A stretch of 64,000 nt of DNA from Methanomicrobia archaeon (GCA_015660915.1 JACTTZ010000004.1:124001-188000), one strand, 5' to 3'; counted from the stretch's first letter, positions 8,709 through 17,815 are shown. The notes: generated by a model not told the origin, from the sequence alone. Made by a program: numbers and translations.

Positions 8709-10112
8709 ATGCTCTCCCATAAAGTAGACCTCGAGAAACTTGAAGAGCCTGAGAAAGTCGTCGGGCCCGCGTACACCTCGCGCTATTGCACGTTACCGGT
8801 GCCAAAGTACGAACTCTCTGAAACTGGCATGCGGCCCGACTGCGCGTATCAACTGGTACACGATGAGATGAACTTGGACGGCAACCCCTCCCTCAATCTT
8901 GCGAGCTTTGTGACGACCTGGATGGAGCCGCAGGCAACGCAACTCATCGTTGAGAACATCCACAAGAACTTCGCCGATCAGTTCGAGTACCCGCAGACGG
9001 AGGTGATACACAAGCGGTGCATCAACATGCTCGCACGCCTCTTCAATGCGCCCGACCCGGTAACGTTTGCCGGAACCGAAACGGCAGGATCGTCCGAGGC
9101 GGTGATGCTTGGCCTGCTCGCTCACAAGTGGACGTGGAAAAAACGCCGTCAAGCGGAAGGAAAGCCCTGTGACAAGCCGAACGTCATCTTCGGCGCTGAT
9201 GCACACATTTGCTGGGACAAGTTTGCCAAGTACTTCGATGTCGAACCCCGGGTGATTCCGCTTGATGAGGACCAATTCACGATCACGAAAGAGGAGGTTG
9301 CTGAGCTTATTGATGAAAACACCACGTGTGTTGGCGTTATCTTGGGAACGACGTTTACCGGCGAGATCGACCCGATCGAGGATATTAACGACCTGCTTGT
9401 CGACATGAAGAACACGCGTGGGTGGGACATTCCCATTCACGTGGACGCCGCAATCGGCGGGTTCATTCTGCCCTTTAGCAAACCGGAGCTCGCGTGGGAT
9501 TTCAGGCTGGCCCAAGTGAAATCGATCAACGTGTCTGCACACAAGTATGGGTTGGTGTATCCTGGGCTCGGATGGCTGATCTTCCGCGACACGAGCGACT
9601 TGCCAGAAGAGCTCATGTTCTACGTCAGCTACCTTGGCGACGAGATGGCCAGCTACACGCTCAACTTCTCTCGCGGGAGCGGGATGCTGTTGGCACAGTA
9701 TTACAACCTGCTTCGACTCGGCTGGCAGGGGTACGCGATGGCCGCCAACGCAGTGTTAGAAAACGCCCGGTACCTCACCAAGCGCCTCTTCGACACGGGA
9801 TATTTTGACATCCTCAACGCCGCTGAGAGCCTCCCCGTTATAACATTACGGCTCGGAGAGCCCGTTGACTTCTCAGTGTACGATCTGTCGGCCAAGCTGC
9901 GCGAACGTGGCTGGATCGTCCCCGCCTACACCCTCCCGCCCAATGCCGATCACATTACCATTATGCGCATCGTTGTCAGGCAGAACTTCAGCCGCGATAT
10001 GGCGGATTTGTTTGTTGAGGACGTCAAAAAGGCGTATGCCGCCCTGCTCGCGCCAAAGACCAAGACAATCGTAAAGCAACGTTCGGCACGAGAAGCGCAT
10101 TCCGTATTGTAA
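8709..10112 (+). CDS. gadB: glutamate decarboxylase, copy 1
   Basis: A 467-residue PLP enzyme of the GadA/GadB type, predicted to convert glutamate to GABA plus CO2 while consuming a proton. The PLP lysine is Lys279 in VSAHKYGL, with Asp246 (HVDAAIGG) holding the pyridine nitrogen and His166 at the ring-stacking position. E. coli GadB has Gln there. [16 protein letters not shown] is the diagnostic N-terminal motif. It is much longer than archaeal MfnA tyrosine decarboxylases. The C-terminal His of enteric GadB that shuts the site at neutral pH is not evident. The start at 8709 parallels copy 2 (MLS-KVDL). A longer open frame upstream is not homologous. No Glu/GABA antiporter gene is adjacent. 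Confidence 0.88.
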   Translation: MLSHKVDLEKLEEPEKVVGPAYTSRYCTLPVPKYELSETGMRPDCAYQLVHDEMNLDGNPSLNLASFVTTWMEPQATQLIVENIHKNFADQFEYPQTEVIHKRCINMLARLFNAPDPVTFAGTETAGSSEAVMLGLLAHKWTWKKRRQAEGKPCDKPNVIFGADAHICWDKFAKYFDVEPRVIPLDEDQFTITKEEVAELIDENTTCVGVILGTTFTGEIDPIEDINDLLVDMKNTRGWDIPIHVDAAIGGFILPFSKPELAWDFRLAQVKSINVSAHKYGLVYPGLGWLIFRDTSDLPEELMFYVSYLGDEMASYTLNFSRGSGMLLAQYYNLLRLGWQGYAMAANAVLENARYLTKRLFDTGYFDILNAAESLPVITLRLGEPVDFSVYDLSAKLRERGWIVPAYTLPPNADHITIMRIVVRQNFSRDMADLFVEDVKKAYAALLAPKTKTIVKQRSAREAHSVL

Positions 10113-10282
10113 GCCGAATGACTGCGCTTTTAATAACGTAATCGTGAATGCGGCATAGAGAAACGCCCGCAAAGAGGCTTGCTTGGCAGATACGATGCCG
10201 CAGCTTTCGGTAGTTTACTCGCTGTTGCACGACAGGCTACTGAATCGCGCTGAGACGCAACGGGACTTAAGAGCCCCGCACG

Positions 10283-10384
10283 CTAACCCAATACACGAAA
10301 CTGGTACGCTAGCAGCCACCAAAGCACAAAAATAAAGATGATTAGTAGGATCAAGAAGATTCCCGCAAGCTGACGCTGTTCCAC
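10283..10384 (-). CDS. 33-residue single-span membrane protein
   Basis: A GTG-started frame of 33 residues (VEQRQLAGIF, then a continuous hydrophobic span to WWLLAY, ending QFRVLG). The ribosome site aggtgat lies five bases before the GTG, which strongly supports translation. It has one transmembrane helix with a short charged N-terminus and an Arg after the helix. It lies 92 bases past the MFS exporter on the same strand and could be a small regulatory or accessory subunit of it; this is inference. It was found by reading the strand directly. Confidence 0.6.
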   Translation of the reverse strand: MEQRQLAGIFLILLIIFIFVLWWLLAYQFRVLG

Positions 10385-10476
10385 GACATATCACCTACTG
10401 ACCTTTTTTTGCGCTTCTAGATAAATGTGACATCGGCCGCGCCTTGCAAAACACGTCCTTAAGTTGCGCTCCTGTT

Positions 10477-11934
10477 TTAGCCTGCAGCTATATGCGGCTC
10501 TTCACTGTCCGGTAGCTCGACATCCGGGGCCCTTTTTAACATGTACGCCGTCACGACGCCGACAAGACTCAAAATCAGCGCTACGACAATGATGTACGCA
10601 AACGCCTGATTCGTTGGGGCGAGGACCACGGTCGGCCCCGCTGGAAGGGCGACCGTAATTGGGGCCTCATAGAGAGTAAGCAGCGCTCCTGCTATGGCAG
10701 TGCCGACGGCGCCTCCGATAAACCGGAATACCGTATTGAGCGCCGTTTCTGCGCCTGTTCTGCCGGGTGGAACATACATGATGAGGACATTGATAGCGGC
10801 CACAAAGACGCCTCCGATACCGGCGAACAATATCACCGTCCCTACCACGATCTCCGCAAGCGTCGAATTGAACAGAATAAACCAAACGAAACTCGCCACT
10901 ACGATCAAGGACGCGAGCAGCAGGGCATTTTTGGCGCCTCGACGCTGCACGATCCTTCCGAACAGCGGACCAGCGATCAGAATAACTAGCCCTGCGGGAA
11001 CAAAGATCAATGCCGATTGGAACGTGTCAAGGCCAAAGCCGACCGGAGGGGGGGTTCGAGCAAGGTAAACCATCGCGAGATATACCATAAACATCGCGAA
11101 GCCTGCGATGAACATCATGAGGTTGGTTTCGAGGACGTGACGCACACCCTTGAGCTTAAGGTCGATGAGAGGATCGCGGACGCGCAGCTCTGCATACACG
11201 AGGGCGATTACGGCGATAATAGCGATCGCAAACAGGCCGAGCGTGTAGGGTGACGTCCACCCCCAGACGCCGCCTTCGGTTAGGGGCACCAGGAACCCGA
11301 CAATCGCGATCCCGAGGAGTATGATGCCCCAAATATCAAGGCGCGACGAAGTCCGCACTGGCGACTCGCGAATCTTCCAGAGTACGAGGAGCGTTACGAT
11401 AGCGGCGACGGGAGCCAGGAGGTGGTAGTTTGTCTGCCAGCTGTAGGTCTGGGTGATATATCCGCCACCGATGAATCCGATCGTCGCGCCGACGGCAAAC
11501 ATCGCGCTGATGATGCCTGTTGCCGTCGGTACCTTCTCGGGCGGAAACTCATCCCGAATGAGCGCGAATGCGAGGGGAAACATTGCCAACCCTACACCCT
11601 GAATGGCACGAAACGCGAGCAAAATACCTATGCTCCCCGCGAACCCGTTCCCGATAACCGCAATCGTGTAAAGAGTCAATGCGACAAGCAAAAGCTTCTT
11701 TTTCCCGTAAGTGTCCCCAAGCTTGCCAAATGAGGGCGTCGTTAGACTTCCTAGGAGCAGATAGATAGCGGGAACCCATGAGACCACCGCTTCGGTGGTG
11801 TGAAACTCGGCCTGTAGTGTGGGCAGCGCTGGAATGAGCATGGACTCGCTGAATGACACCATGAGGCCGGTGAGGCTTAGGATTACTAAGACGAGCCCGG
11901 TGCTCCCTGCCAAGTCATTTGAACGTACTGCCAT
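10477..11934 (-). CDS. MFS transporter, multidrug-resistance type
   Basis: A 485-residue major facilitator with about 14 hydrophobic segments. Motif A-like GKLGDTYGKKKLLLV follows TM2, and the RAIQGVGLAMFPLAF motif B region is in TM4. It is likely a proton-driven exporter of the QacA/EmrB class, substrate unknown. The ATG is set by gaggagcg. It differs in sequence from the exporter at 4790, so it is not a recent duplicate. A 50-base remnant resembling its VFRFIGGAV segment lies at 30216-30265. Confidence 0.87.
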   Translation of the reverse strand: MAVRSNDLAGSTGLVLVILSLTGLMVSFSESMLIPALPTLQAEFHTTEAVVSWVPAIYLLLGSLTTPSFGKLGDTYGKKKLLLVALTLYTIAVIGNGFAGSIGILLAFRAIQGVGLAMFPLAFALIRDEFPPEKVPTATGIISAMFAVGATIGFIGGGYITQTYSWQTNYHLLAPVAAIVTLLVLWKIRESPVRTSSRLDIWGIILLGIAIVGFLVPLTEGGVWGWTSPYTLGLFAIAIIAVIALVYAELRVRDPLIDLKLKGVRHVLETNLMMFIAGFAMFMVYLAMVYLARTPPPVGFGLDTFQSALIFVPAGLVILIAGPLFGRIVQRRGAKNALLLASLIVVASFVWFILFNSTLAEIVVGTVILFAGIGGVFVAAINVLIMYVPPGRTGAETALNTVFRFIGGAVGTAIAGALLTLYEAPITVALPAGPTVVLAPTNQAFAYIIVVALILSLVGVVTAYMLKRAPDVELPDSEEPHIAAG

Positions 11935-12401
11935 TCAGCGCTCCTCGTTGGGTGGAATAATTTGCGAGCCGCGGCTGCTGGAACGAGTGCCTGCTCCTAG
12001 AGCCCGCGCATCGCCGCTATTTCGTTATCTGGCAAACGTAGCATTTTACAAGTTAAATAAGGTTTTTCATTTGATATTCCCTGTAAACGGCTTCAGCTGG
12101 CAATGAAGGTTGCTCTTAAAATCAGCTGTGCATCACTCGCGGTCCGATTCGTTAGATACCGGCCGCGCCATCGCAAGCGGCGTCTGTTGGTCGCACCCCA
12201 GCAAGCATCAGAGCGAGGCTCTAGCGAACGATGACCCCCGCTCTAAACGCGTGTTCGCAGATAAGTACGAATCCCATTTCACGGTTCGTCAACCGATCAC
12301 GCAGGGTCATTTCGCAACGTTTATTGCATCCCGCCGTAGTTGGCTAGACACGTCGTGCGGTTGGGGCGACCACATCGATTATCTCAAGCTTGTGAGGAAC
12401 G
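11935..12401. other. intergenic region between divergent genes
   Basis: It contains the ribosome site of the MFS gene at the left edge, a TATA-like agttaaataagg near 12050 on the plus strand, and gtgagga just before the channel gene. A 43-residue frame from 12103 has no recognisable features and is not called. Confidence 0.4.
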
Positions 12402-13355
12402 ATGAAGCCGACAGAAAAGCTTCCGGACGTGCTTGAGTTTTTCAACATTATAGCGAGAATCCGGCGTCTCAACGAGGTTTTCAGCCTCAGCTCGAGAATC
12501 CGCTACTTGTACGAAGTCCTGTGCTTTATCCTCATTATCTTTGACGTCTTTTTCCTGTTCCTTACCGTCATCTTTAACCTCAGACAAGGGAGCTTGCAGG
12601 CAATAGCGACGTTTGACGCGGTTGTCGTGCTCTTCTTGTGGGTCGAATACCTGTTTCGGGTGAACGAGCAGGACGACAAGTGGCGATACGTCGCGTACCA
12701 GTGGACCGACGTGCTCGCCGTCATTCCTTTCGACTATCTTGCCCTCGTCTCGTTCGGCGTCGCCCTGCCGTTGACCCTCGTCTTCAGGCTTGTACGGCTC
12801 GTGCGAGTCGTCGCCCTGTTGAGGTTCTCGCGACGACTCGAAAAAGAAGTCCTCGCTTTTGCCGAAAAGACGCGACTCATCTACGGCTTAGCCATCTACC
12901 TGCTCGTCATCATCGTTGGCGCGTTTCTCTTCTTTTCCATCGAATCGGGCGTGAATCCCAACGTGACCAGTCCTAACGACGCGCTGTGGTACATGGTCGT
13001 CACCATTACAAGCGTCGGCTATGGGGACGTGGTGCCCTACACGGGGCTCGGCAGGATTATCGGGGTCATCGCAATGATCTCTGCCATCCTCTTTGCGAGC
13101 CTCGTGACGGCCACCACCACGTCGGCTCTCCTTGAGAAGTTCAGGGCAGAACGGGAGGAAATCACGAAAGGGAGCAAAGAGACGATCGGAAACGTTCTTA
13201 CGCAACTGAGCGCAATCGAGAAGCGCTTAGAGGAGCTCTCTACATTGGAGGACCGCACGGACGAGATCAAGGCTGACCTCGCCGAGCTCAAAGGGATGCG
13301 AGCAGAGGTGCAGAGCCTGAAAGAATCTCTTCAGGGAAAGAAGCAAGAAGAGTGA
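12402..13355 (+). CDS. voltage-gated-type potassium channel
   Basis: A 317-residue six-helix cation channel. Helices S1-S4 occupy residues 35-145, with a sensor-like S4 carrying regularly spaced Arg (FRLVRLVRVVALLRFSRR). The pore has the K+ selectivity filter TSVGYGD at 203-209. A C-terminal helix of about 80 residues (ERLEELSTLEDRTDEIKADL) should form a coiled coil that holds the tetramer. It is probably involved in membrane-potential or K+ homeostasis. The start is supported by gtgagga four bases before the ATG. The decayed antiporter begins 48 bases downstream, so the two may once have formed an ion-transport operon. Confidence 0.92.
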   Translation: MKPTEKLPDVLEFFNIIARIRRLNEVFSLSSRIRYLYEVLCFILIIFDVFFLFLTVIFNLRQGSLQAIATFDAVVVLFLWVEYLFRVNEQDDKWRYVAYQWTDVLAVIPFDYLALVSFGVALPLTLVFRLVRLVRVVALLRFSRRLEKEVLAFAEKTRLIYGLAIYLLVIIVGAFLFFSIESGVNPNVTSPNDALWYMVVTITSVGYGDVVPYTGLGRIIGVIAMISAILFASLVTATTTSALLEKFRAEREEITKGSKETIGNVLTQLSAIEKRLEELSTLEDRTDEIKADLAELKGMRAEVQSLKESLQGKKQEE

Positions 13356-13403
13356 ATTGCTTGGGGCTTCCGGGTGCGTGTCGCTTCAGATTCCGAATAA
13401 TCA

Positions 13404-13934
13404 ACGACTACGTTTGAAATAGAGTTCGCCATTTTCACCGCCATTGTTTTTGTTTTCGCGCTTGTCTCTCGTCGCGTTGAGAGACTCAACGTGACGGCGC
13501 CTATAGCATTCATCGCTGCGGGCATGTTGTTCGGCGCCTCACACCTCATCAGCGCGTCGATCAACAATGAGGTCCTGCTGCTTGTCGGAAGCATCGCCCT
13601 TGCGCTGGTCCTGTTCACCGATGCGTCGCGTATCAACATTTCGTTGTTGCGGGTAAACGCCAACTTGCCTGCCCGGCTGCTAATTATCGGTCTACCGCTG
13701 ACGATCGCGGTTGGCGCGGTCATTGCAGCCCTCCTGTTCACGAACCTCACGATTTGGCAAGCAGCAATTATAGGAGCAGTGCTCGCCCCGACGACGCGGG
13801 TCTGGGGCAAGCGATCGTAACCAGCGAACGAGTGCCTGTCCGCATTCGAGAGGCGCTCAACGTCGAAAGCGGCCTGAAAGAGGGAGGGGCGGTGCCCTTT
13901 CTTTTGGTGTTCCTCGCTCTCGCGGCGATTCAGG
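13404..13934 (+). pseudogene. truncated, frameshifted Na+/H+ antiporter (CPA1-type) remnant
   Basis: Reading from 13404, the frame gives TFEIEFAIFTAIVFVFAL, then FIAAGMLFGA, then a series of membrane segments to GAVLAP. It then shifts by one base near 13795 into DAGLGQAIVTSERVPV and ALNVESGLKEGGAVPFLLV. These are TM motifs of the cation:proton antiporter family. The expected start codon is ACG, a likely decayed ATG. The remaining helices of the roughly 400-residue family are missing, and the frame runs on into unrelated sequence. The gene is dead on three counts. Confidence 0.82.
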
Positions 13935-14266
13935 CGATTCGGCCGCTCTTAGACGACAGAAGTGACGAAGATCCCCTGTTCGAATACAACTCACTTGTAA
14001 TGTGGGTGAAGCGGGAGAAGATCCCACTGACGCGTATAGCCTCTCATTTTGCTCTAGGAGATTTGAGGAAGTTTGCCGAGCAATATGGCGATATTATTCA
14101 GTGGGATCAGTCAAATCGAGCGTATATCATGACTCATAGTGCAAGCGGTATCAGTTGGAAGCACTACAAGCATCCGCTGCCTGAGAACGTGTTTGATGCG
14201 TATATGGAGTATTGGGCGGAAGTCAGATTCGAAATAACGCGGAGTTTTCGTTCTAACAAAAGCTAA
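13935..14266 (+). pseudogene. C-terminal fragment of an unrecognised protein fused to the antiporter remnant
   Basis: About 110 codons in frame with the end of the antiporter remnant (FEYNSLVMWVKREKIPL ... MEYWAEVRFEITRSF). They do not belong to that family. The composition is that of a soluble protein with conserved aromatic residues. A second, more damaged copy of its last 150 bases lies at about 17526-17690, so this is a fragment of a repeated or duplicated gene. The parent family is not recognised. Confidence 0.5.
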
Positions 14267-14381
14267 TTATATCCCCATCGTGCAATGGTATGGCATCGCA
14301 TGCTTTCGTTGTTAGGACTTCTGCGAACTAGAAAGAAGCTTCGACAACGCCTAATTGCCCTAATTTGATAACGAGGCATAA

Positions 14382-15488
14382 ATGGCTAAAGACTCCGAAC
14401 CTGAGAAATGGGGGTATGAAAGACACAAGGAAGTTAAGCACGAGCTTCTTGAGAAATACTTGTCAGTTTGGATTACTATTCTTGGGACAAGATTTAGAAA
14501 GATTTGCTATTTTGACTGCTTTGCCGGAAGGGGAGAATATGAAGACGGCACTCTGGGGTCTCCGATTAAGGCGATTGAAATAGCTGATAGAAAAACCAAA
14601 GATTACGAAAAAATATTGCTAGTATTCATTGAAAAGAATCTTGATAATTTTAACAATCTCGTTAACGTCTTGGAGAAAAAAAAGCAAGAAATTGCGAATC
14701 TCGACAAAATCGTCATACTTCCAATGAATACCGATTTCAATAGCGCTGTAGGGCAAGCATTTGGAAGTTTGGGTAAAGGACAAGATATAGCGCCGTCCTT
14801 TTTCTTTGTTGACCCTTTTGGGTATACTGGCATTCCGTTCGACGCGATAAGGAGAATATTGTCTTATCCAAGGACTGAAGTCTTTTTCACTTACATGGTT
14901 GATTCAATAAGGCGTTTCATAACTTACCCGGCCATTTCTGAAACTTTAACAGATCTCTTTGGCACTGACAAATGGGAAGAAATAATTCAAAAACCGGACA
15001 GAGAGGCTGCTTTGGTCGAGCTATATAGAAAGCAACTACACGAAGATGCGGGCGCGAAGTATAGTTTACATTTTAAAATGAGTGAAAGCCGGAGATTAAG
15101 GACATTATACTATCTAATACACGCGACTAATAATCTAAAAGGCCACTATGTCATGAAAGATATCATGAATAAGGCAAGTCCGCACGGCTCTTTTGCATTT
15201 CTCGGGCCAAAAGACTCTGCAGTATGGGGTCAAACTAGATTGGTTGATGATGACATAAACGATTTAAAGCGACAATTATTAGAGAGGTTCGAAGGCAAGA
15301 CCTTGACTTTTGACCAAATCTTGGAAAAAATATGCATTCCGTGGTACCTAGAGCCTCCCCGCACTGAAGGACAGTACAGAAAAGCGCTGCAAGAACTTGA
15401 AAGCGAAAAAAAATGTAATGTACTACGTATTAGCTCAAAAAGGTCGGGGCTGAAACAAAAAGATATGATTACTTTCCCTGCCGCGTAA
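14382..15488 (+). CDS. tcmP: three-Cys-motif partner protein TcmP
   Basis: A 368-residue protein that I recognise as TcmP. It begins PEKWGYERHKEVKHELLEKY and has a nucleotide-binding-like loop DCFAGRGEYEDG (residues 45-56) and VDPFGYTG (143-150), which resemble motifs I and IV of Rossmann methyltransferases. The biochemical activity of the family is unproven. TcmP genes are named for their habit of sitting beside a radical-SAM-like protein with a three-Cys motif; such a gene lies 88 bases away, convergent. The start has gagg before the ATG. The base composition is clearly more A/T-rich than the flanks, which suggests transfer. Confidence 0.85.
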   Translation: MAKDSEPEKWGYERHKEVKHELLEKYLSVWITILGTRFRKICYFDCFAGRGEYEDGTLGSPIKAIEIADRKTKDYEKILLVFIEKNLDNFNNLVNVLEKKKQEIANLDKIVILPMNTDFNSAVGQAFGSLGKGQDIAPSFFFVDPFGYTGIPFDAIRRILSYPRTEVFFTYMVDSIRRFITYPAISETLTDLFGTDKWEEIIQKPDREAALVELYRKQLHEDAGAKYSLHFKMSESRRLRTLYYLIHATNNLKGHYVMKDIMNKASPHGSFAFLGPKDSAVWGQTRLVDDDINDLKRQLLERFEGKTLTFDQILEKICIPWYLEPPRTEGQYRKALQELESEKKCNVLRISSKRSGLKQKDMITFPAA

Positions 15489-15576
15489 CTTGTCAACCCG
15501 CCATTGACCGTGCAGAAGCAGGAACCGTCAGCAGGTCAGAAAACAAATAATCAAGCGATCCCTATTGACAGCAGCG

Positions 15577-16407
15577 CTAGTAACTGGGCAAGGGGAAGCG
15601 AGAATCCGGTGTAGATACGTTATTGGTGGTCTTATTCTCTATTCGAGTGCCCTTTTTTATGTGAGGCTCAATCTTCTTTTTCCGGCAGAAGTCTATTACG
15701 GTATTAGCGCAGTCTTCGTAAAAATTGGCAATGCCGGCAAAACTGTTAACTTTGAAATTATAATTCATTTTTCCGAAGATTATTCTATCGACGAACGACA
15801 ATGCGTCGAGTATCTCAGATACGTCTTGCTTAACTAGATTCGGTGGCGGATATGGTTCAATGCTAGCCCACGTTTTTAGCCCCGCGTCATGGAGATATTT
15901 CAAAGAAGCTATCCTTTCCTTCAGCGGGGCGCTGAAGCACTCAAATCTTTGCTTGAAATCTTCGCTAAGCGAAACTAGGGTTATACCATAGGTATTTTGA
16001 TTTCCGTATTCTTTGGTCTCTGCGAGAACCTTTGGGTATATCCCCTTGGTGAGGACGGTCGTTTTGATCGCATTGTCATTTAGTTTTTTGATTATTCTTA
16101 AGGTCAAATCTTCGACCTCAGGGTGGCAGTACATGAAAGGGTCAGTCGTGAAACATAAGTGCACAAAATCAATTTGATTTCTGTATTTTGGTATTTCTTG
16201 ATCGAGTATTTCTATGGCATTTGAAACAAGTTTAGGCTCCAACCAGTCATTATAATCTTTGATTCTGCCAAATCTCTTCGCCATCAACATCGCATAACAA
16301 GGGTACCTACAACCGTGCGCACATCCTAGGACGTGATTAATACAAAAGTTCGCGTATTCTACCTTGCTTCTATAAAGCAAGCTTTTCTTCTTGACCGTTT
16401 TCGTCAT
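15577..16407 (-). CDS. radical SAM-like protein with three-Cys motif (TcmP partner)
   Basis: A 276-residue TIM-barrel radical SAM-like protein. The cluster motif is GCAHGCRYPCYA at residues 28-39, with Cys29, Cys33 and Cys37. The spacing is C-x3-C-x3-C, one residue longer than the classical C-x3-C-x2-C. Another Cys at 22 lies close by. The rest (TTVLTKGIYP, WASIEPYPPP, IIFGKMNYN) follows the spore-photoproduct-lyase-like or DUF5131-like subgroup. It probably acts with TcmP on a shared substrate, which is not known. A TATA element tttatatattt about 25-35 bases before the ATG implies a leaderless message. Confidence 0.82.
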   Translation of the reverse strand: MTKTVKKKSLLYRSKVEYANFCINHVLGCAHGCRYPCYAMLMAKRFGRIKDYNDWLEPKLVSNAIEILDQEIPKYRNQIDFVHLCFTTDPFMYCHPEVEDLTLRIIKKLNDNAIKTTVLTKGIYPKVLAETKEYGNQNTYGITLVSLSEDFKQRFECFSAPLKERIASLKYLHDAGLKTWASIEPYPPPNLVKQDVSEILDALSFVDRIIFGKMNYNFKVNSFAGIANFYEDCANTVIDFCRKKKIEPHIKKGTRIENKTTNNVSTPDSRFPLPSY

Positions 16408-16542
16408 TGCCTGATTCTTTTCTACGACAAATATATAAATATCATAATGTTAAAAAGCGCCGCGTAAGTGTTTATTCTTTACTATTTGTTGATGACTCAT
16501 TGCAGCTAAAGTTTCCCAAAGCGCAAAAAGAGCGAAAAAAGA

Positions 16543-16569
16543 ACGCTATTTTTAGCGTCGTGCTTTTTC
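16543..16569 (+). terminator. small hairpin followed by T-run
   Basis: A perfect 6-bp stem ACGCTA-TTTT-TAGCGT is followed by cgtgcttttt. It lies in the 294-base gap between divergent genes, where no transcript is expected to end, so its role is unclear. Confidence 0.3.
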
Positions 16570-16701
16570 ATAGACCATTATTTGCTCTAAGCTAGCATCC
16601 GATCATCATAAATCGTGATCTACACGATCTGTGCGGCCCCTCAGACCGCTTTCAAAGCTATCAGTCAAATGAAACTCTTAAGTAAGCGAGCCTGCTAGAT
16701 T

Positions 16702-17231
16702 ATGAAGGTTGACATGGAAGACATATCGGATGCAGAGCCAACCGAAACACAAAAAAAGAACTAAACCTCCTGATTAAAAAGGCGCCGCTTGAACACAAGG
16801 TGAATCAATACAGGTTGTGTGTAGAGACCGTGGACAAGATTTATGATAGGAGAATTGAAACGAATAAATTCTATATCAGCTTACTCACTGCTCTGTTCGC
16901 GTTGCTTTCCTTAGTAACGGGGGGAGGATTTGTTTTTGGAAACGTCAAGAACTTCGTAATTCCCGCAGTGGCGTTTGTTGGGATTTTGTTGTGCATTATT
17001 TGGGTCTTGATGATTCGTTCTTACAAACTAATGAATGTAGCTAAGTATGAAGTTATACATCAAATGGAAAACGATATGGGCCTATTTCATTGCTATGAAG
17101 AAGAGTGGGCAAATATCCAAAGGCGGAAACGATGGCAACGTTACATCCCGCAAGCGTGGATAGAATATTGCATCCCTGCTATCTTTGCTCTTGCCTATCT
17201 GAGTTTATTGTATATCATGCTTAGCCCCTAA
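16702..17231 (+). pseudogene. small membrane protein (RipA-like), frame broken at an A-run
   Basis: An ATG at 16702 opens MKVDMEDISDAEPTETQKKN and stops at 16762. In the -1 frame the sequence continues KELNLLIKKAPLEHKVNQYR and then ETVDKIYDRRIETNKFYISL, followed by two transmembrane helices (residues 30-75), a soluble YEEEWANIQRRKRW segment and a last helix. The aligned E/DKIYDRR..N pattern is that of the about 150-residue membrane proteins annotated as RipA-like; this is recognition by memory. The break lies in seven As reading CAA AAA AAG, an in-phase A-AAA-AAG slippery heptamer. So either one A is missing (decay or sequencing error) or the ribosome shifts -1. Codons from 16800 on are intact. 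Confidence 0.6.
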
Positions 17232-17439
17232 TAGATGCACAGAACATATAGCGTGAATTGTTCTTTGTGGTCCACATCAGCACTCAAATACTAGGTGTCT
17301 TCACAAAAGAGTATTTTTTCATCCCGGCCCATAATCCACAGCTAGGAAAATCAGCGAGGGGGCAATTAACAACCTCAACAATTCGTCTCATTTTAACATA
17401 AGTCTTTTGACACGACCAGCGTCTTGCGATCTGACATTT

Positions 17440-17690
17440 CAATCAATATGTGAGACTAAAGCACTCGGTGTTCTCTAAGGTTGGGTAGCAAGGTAATTGA
17501 ACCGCTCACAGACCTTCGCCTGAATAGGCAATATTCTACGCCAGTCAAACTGAGCATATAAGTGACGCACAGTTTGAGCGGTATCGATCATAAGCACTAC
17601 GAGCATCCCTGCCTGAGTATGTTTACGAGGTATACGTAAAGTAGTGGCAGGATGTAAGCTTCATTATCTGAGTTGACTATGCTACTTGAA
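17440..17690 (+). pseudogene. degenerate second copy of the 13935-14266 gene fragment
   Basis: Blocks such as agcggtatcg, aagcactacgagcatcc and ctgcctgag match, in order and at similar spacing, the sequence at 14138-14190 (agcggtatca, aagcactacaagcatcc, ctgcctgag), with several insertions and deletions. No reading frame survives. The remainder of the gap 17232-17815 shows no gene. Confidence 0.6.
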
Positions 17691-17815
17691 CAAAAGTCCC
17701 ATATGCAGAGCGGTTCATGTAGTCTATATTTGAATCTGCAATAGAAGCTAAATCAAAACCTTAATGATACGCCTTTTTGCGTTTAGAGGCAAGACGGAAC
17801 GATTAAGAGGAAATT

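Noticed and set aside
12103-12234. A 43-codon frame between the MFS and channel genes
   Set aside because: Arg-rich, no ribosome site and no protein-like pattern.
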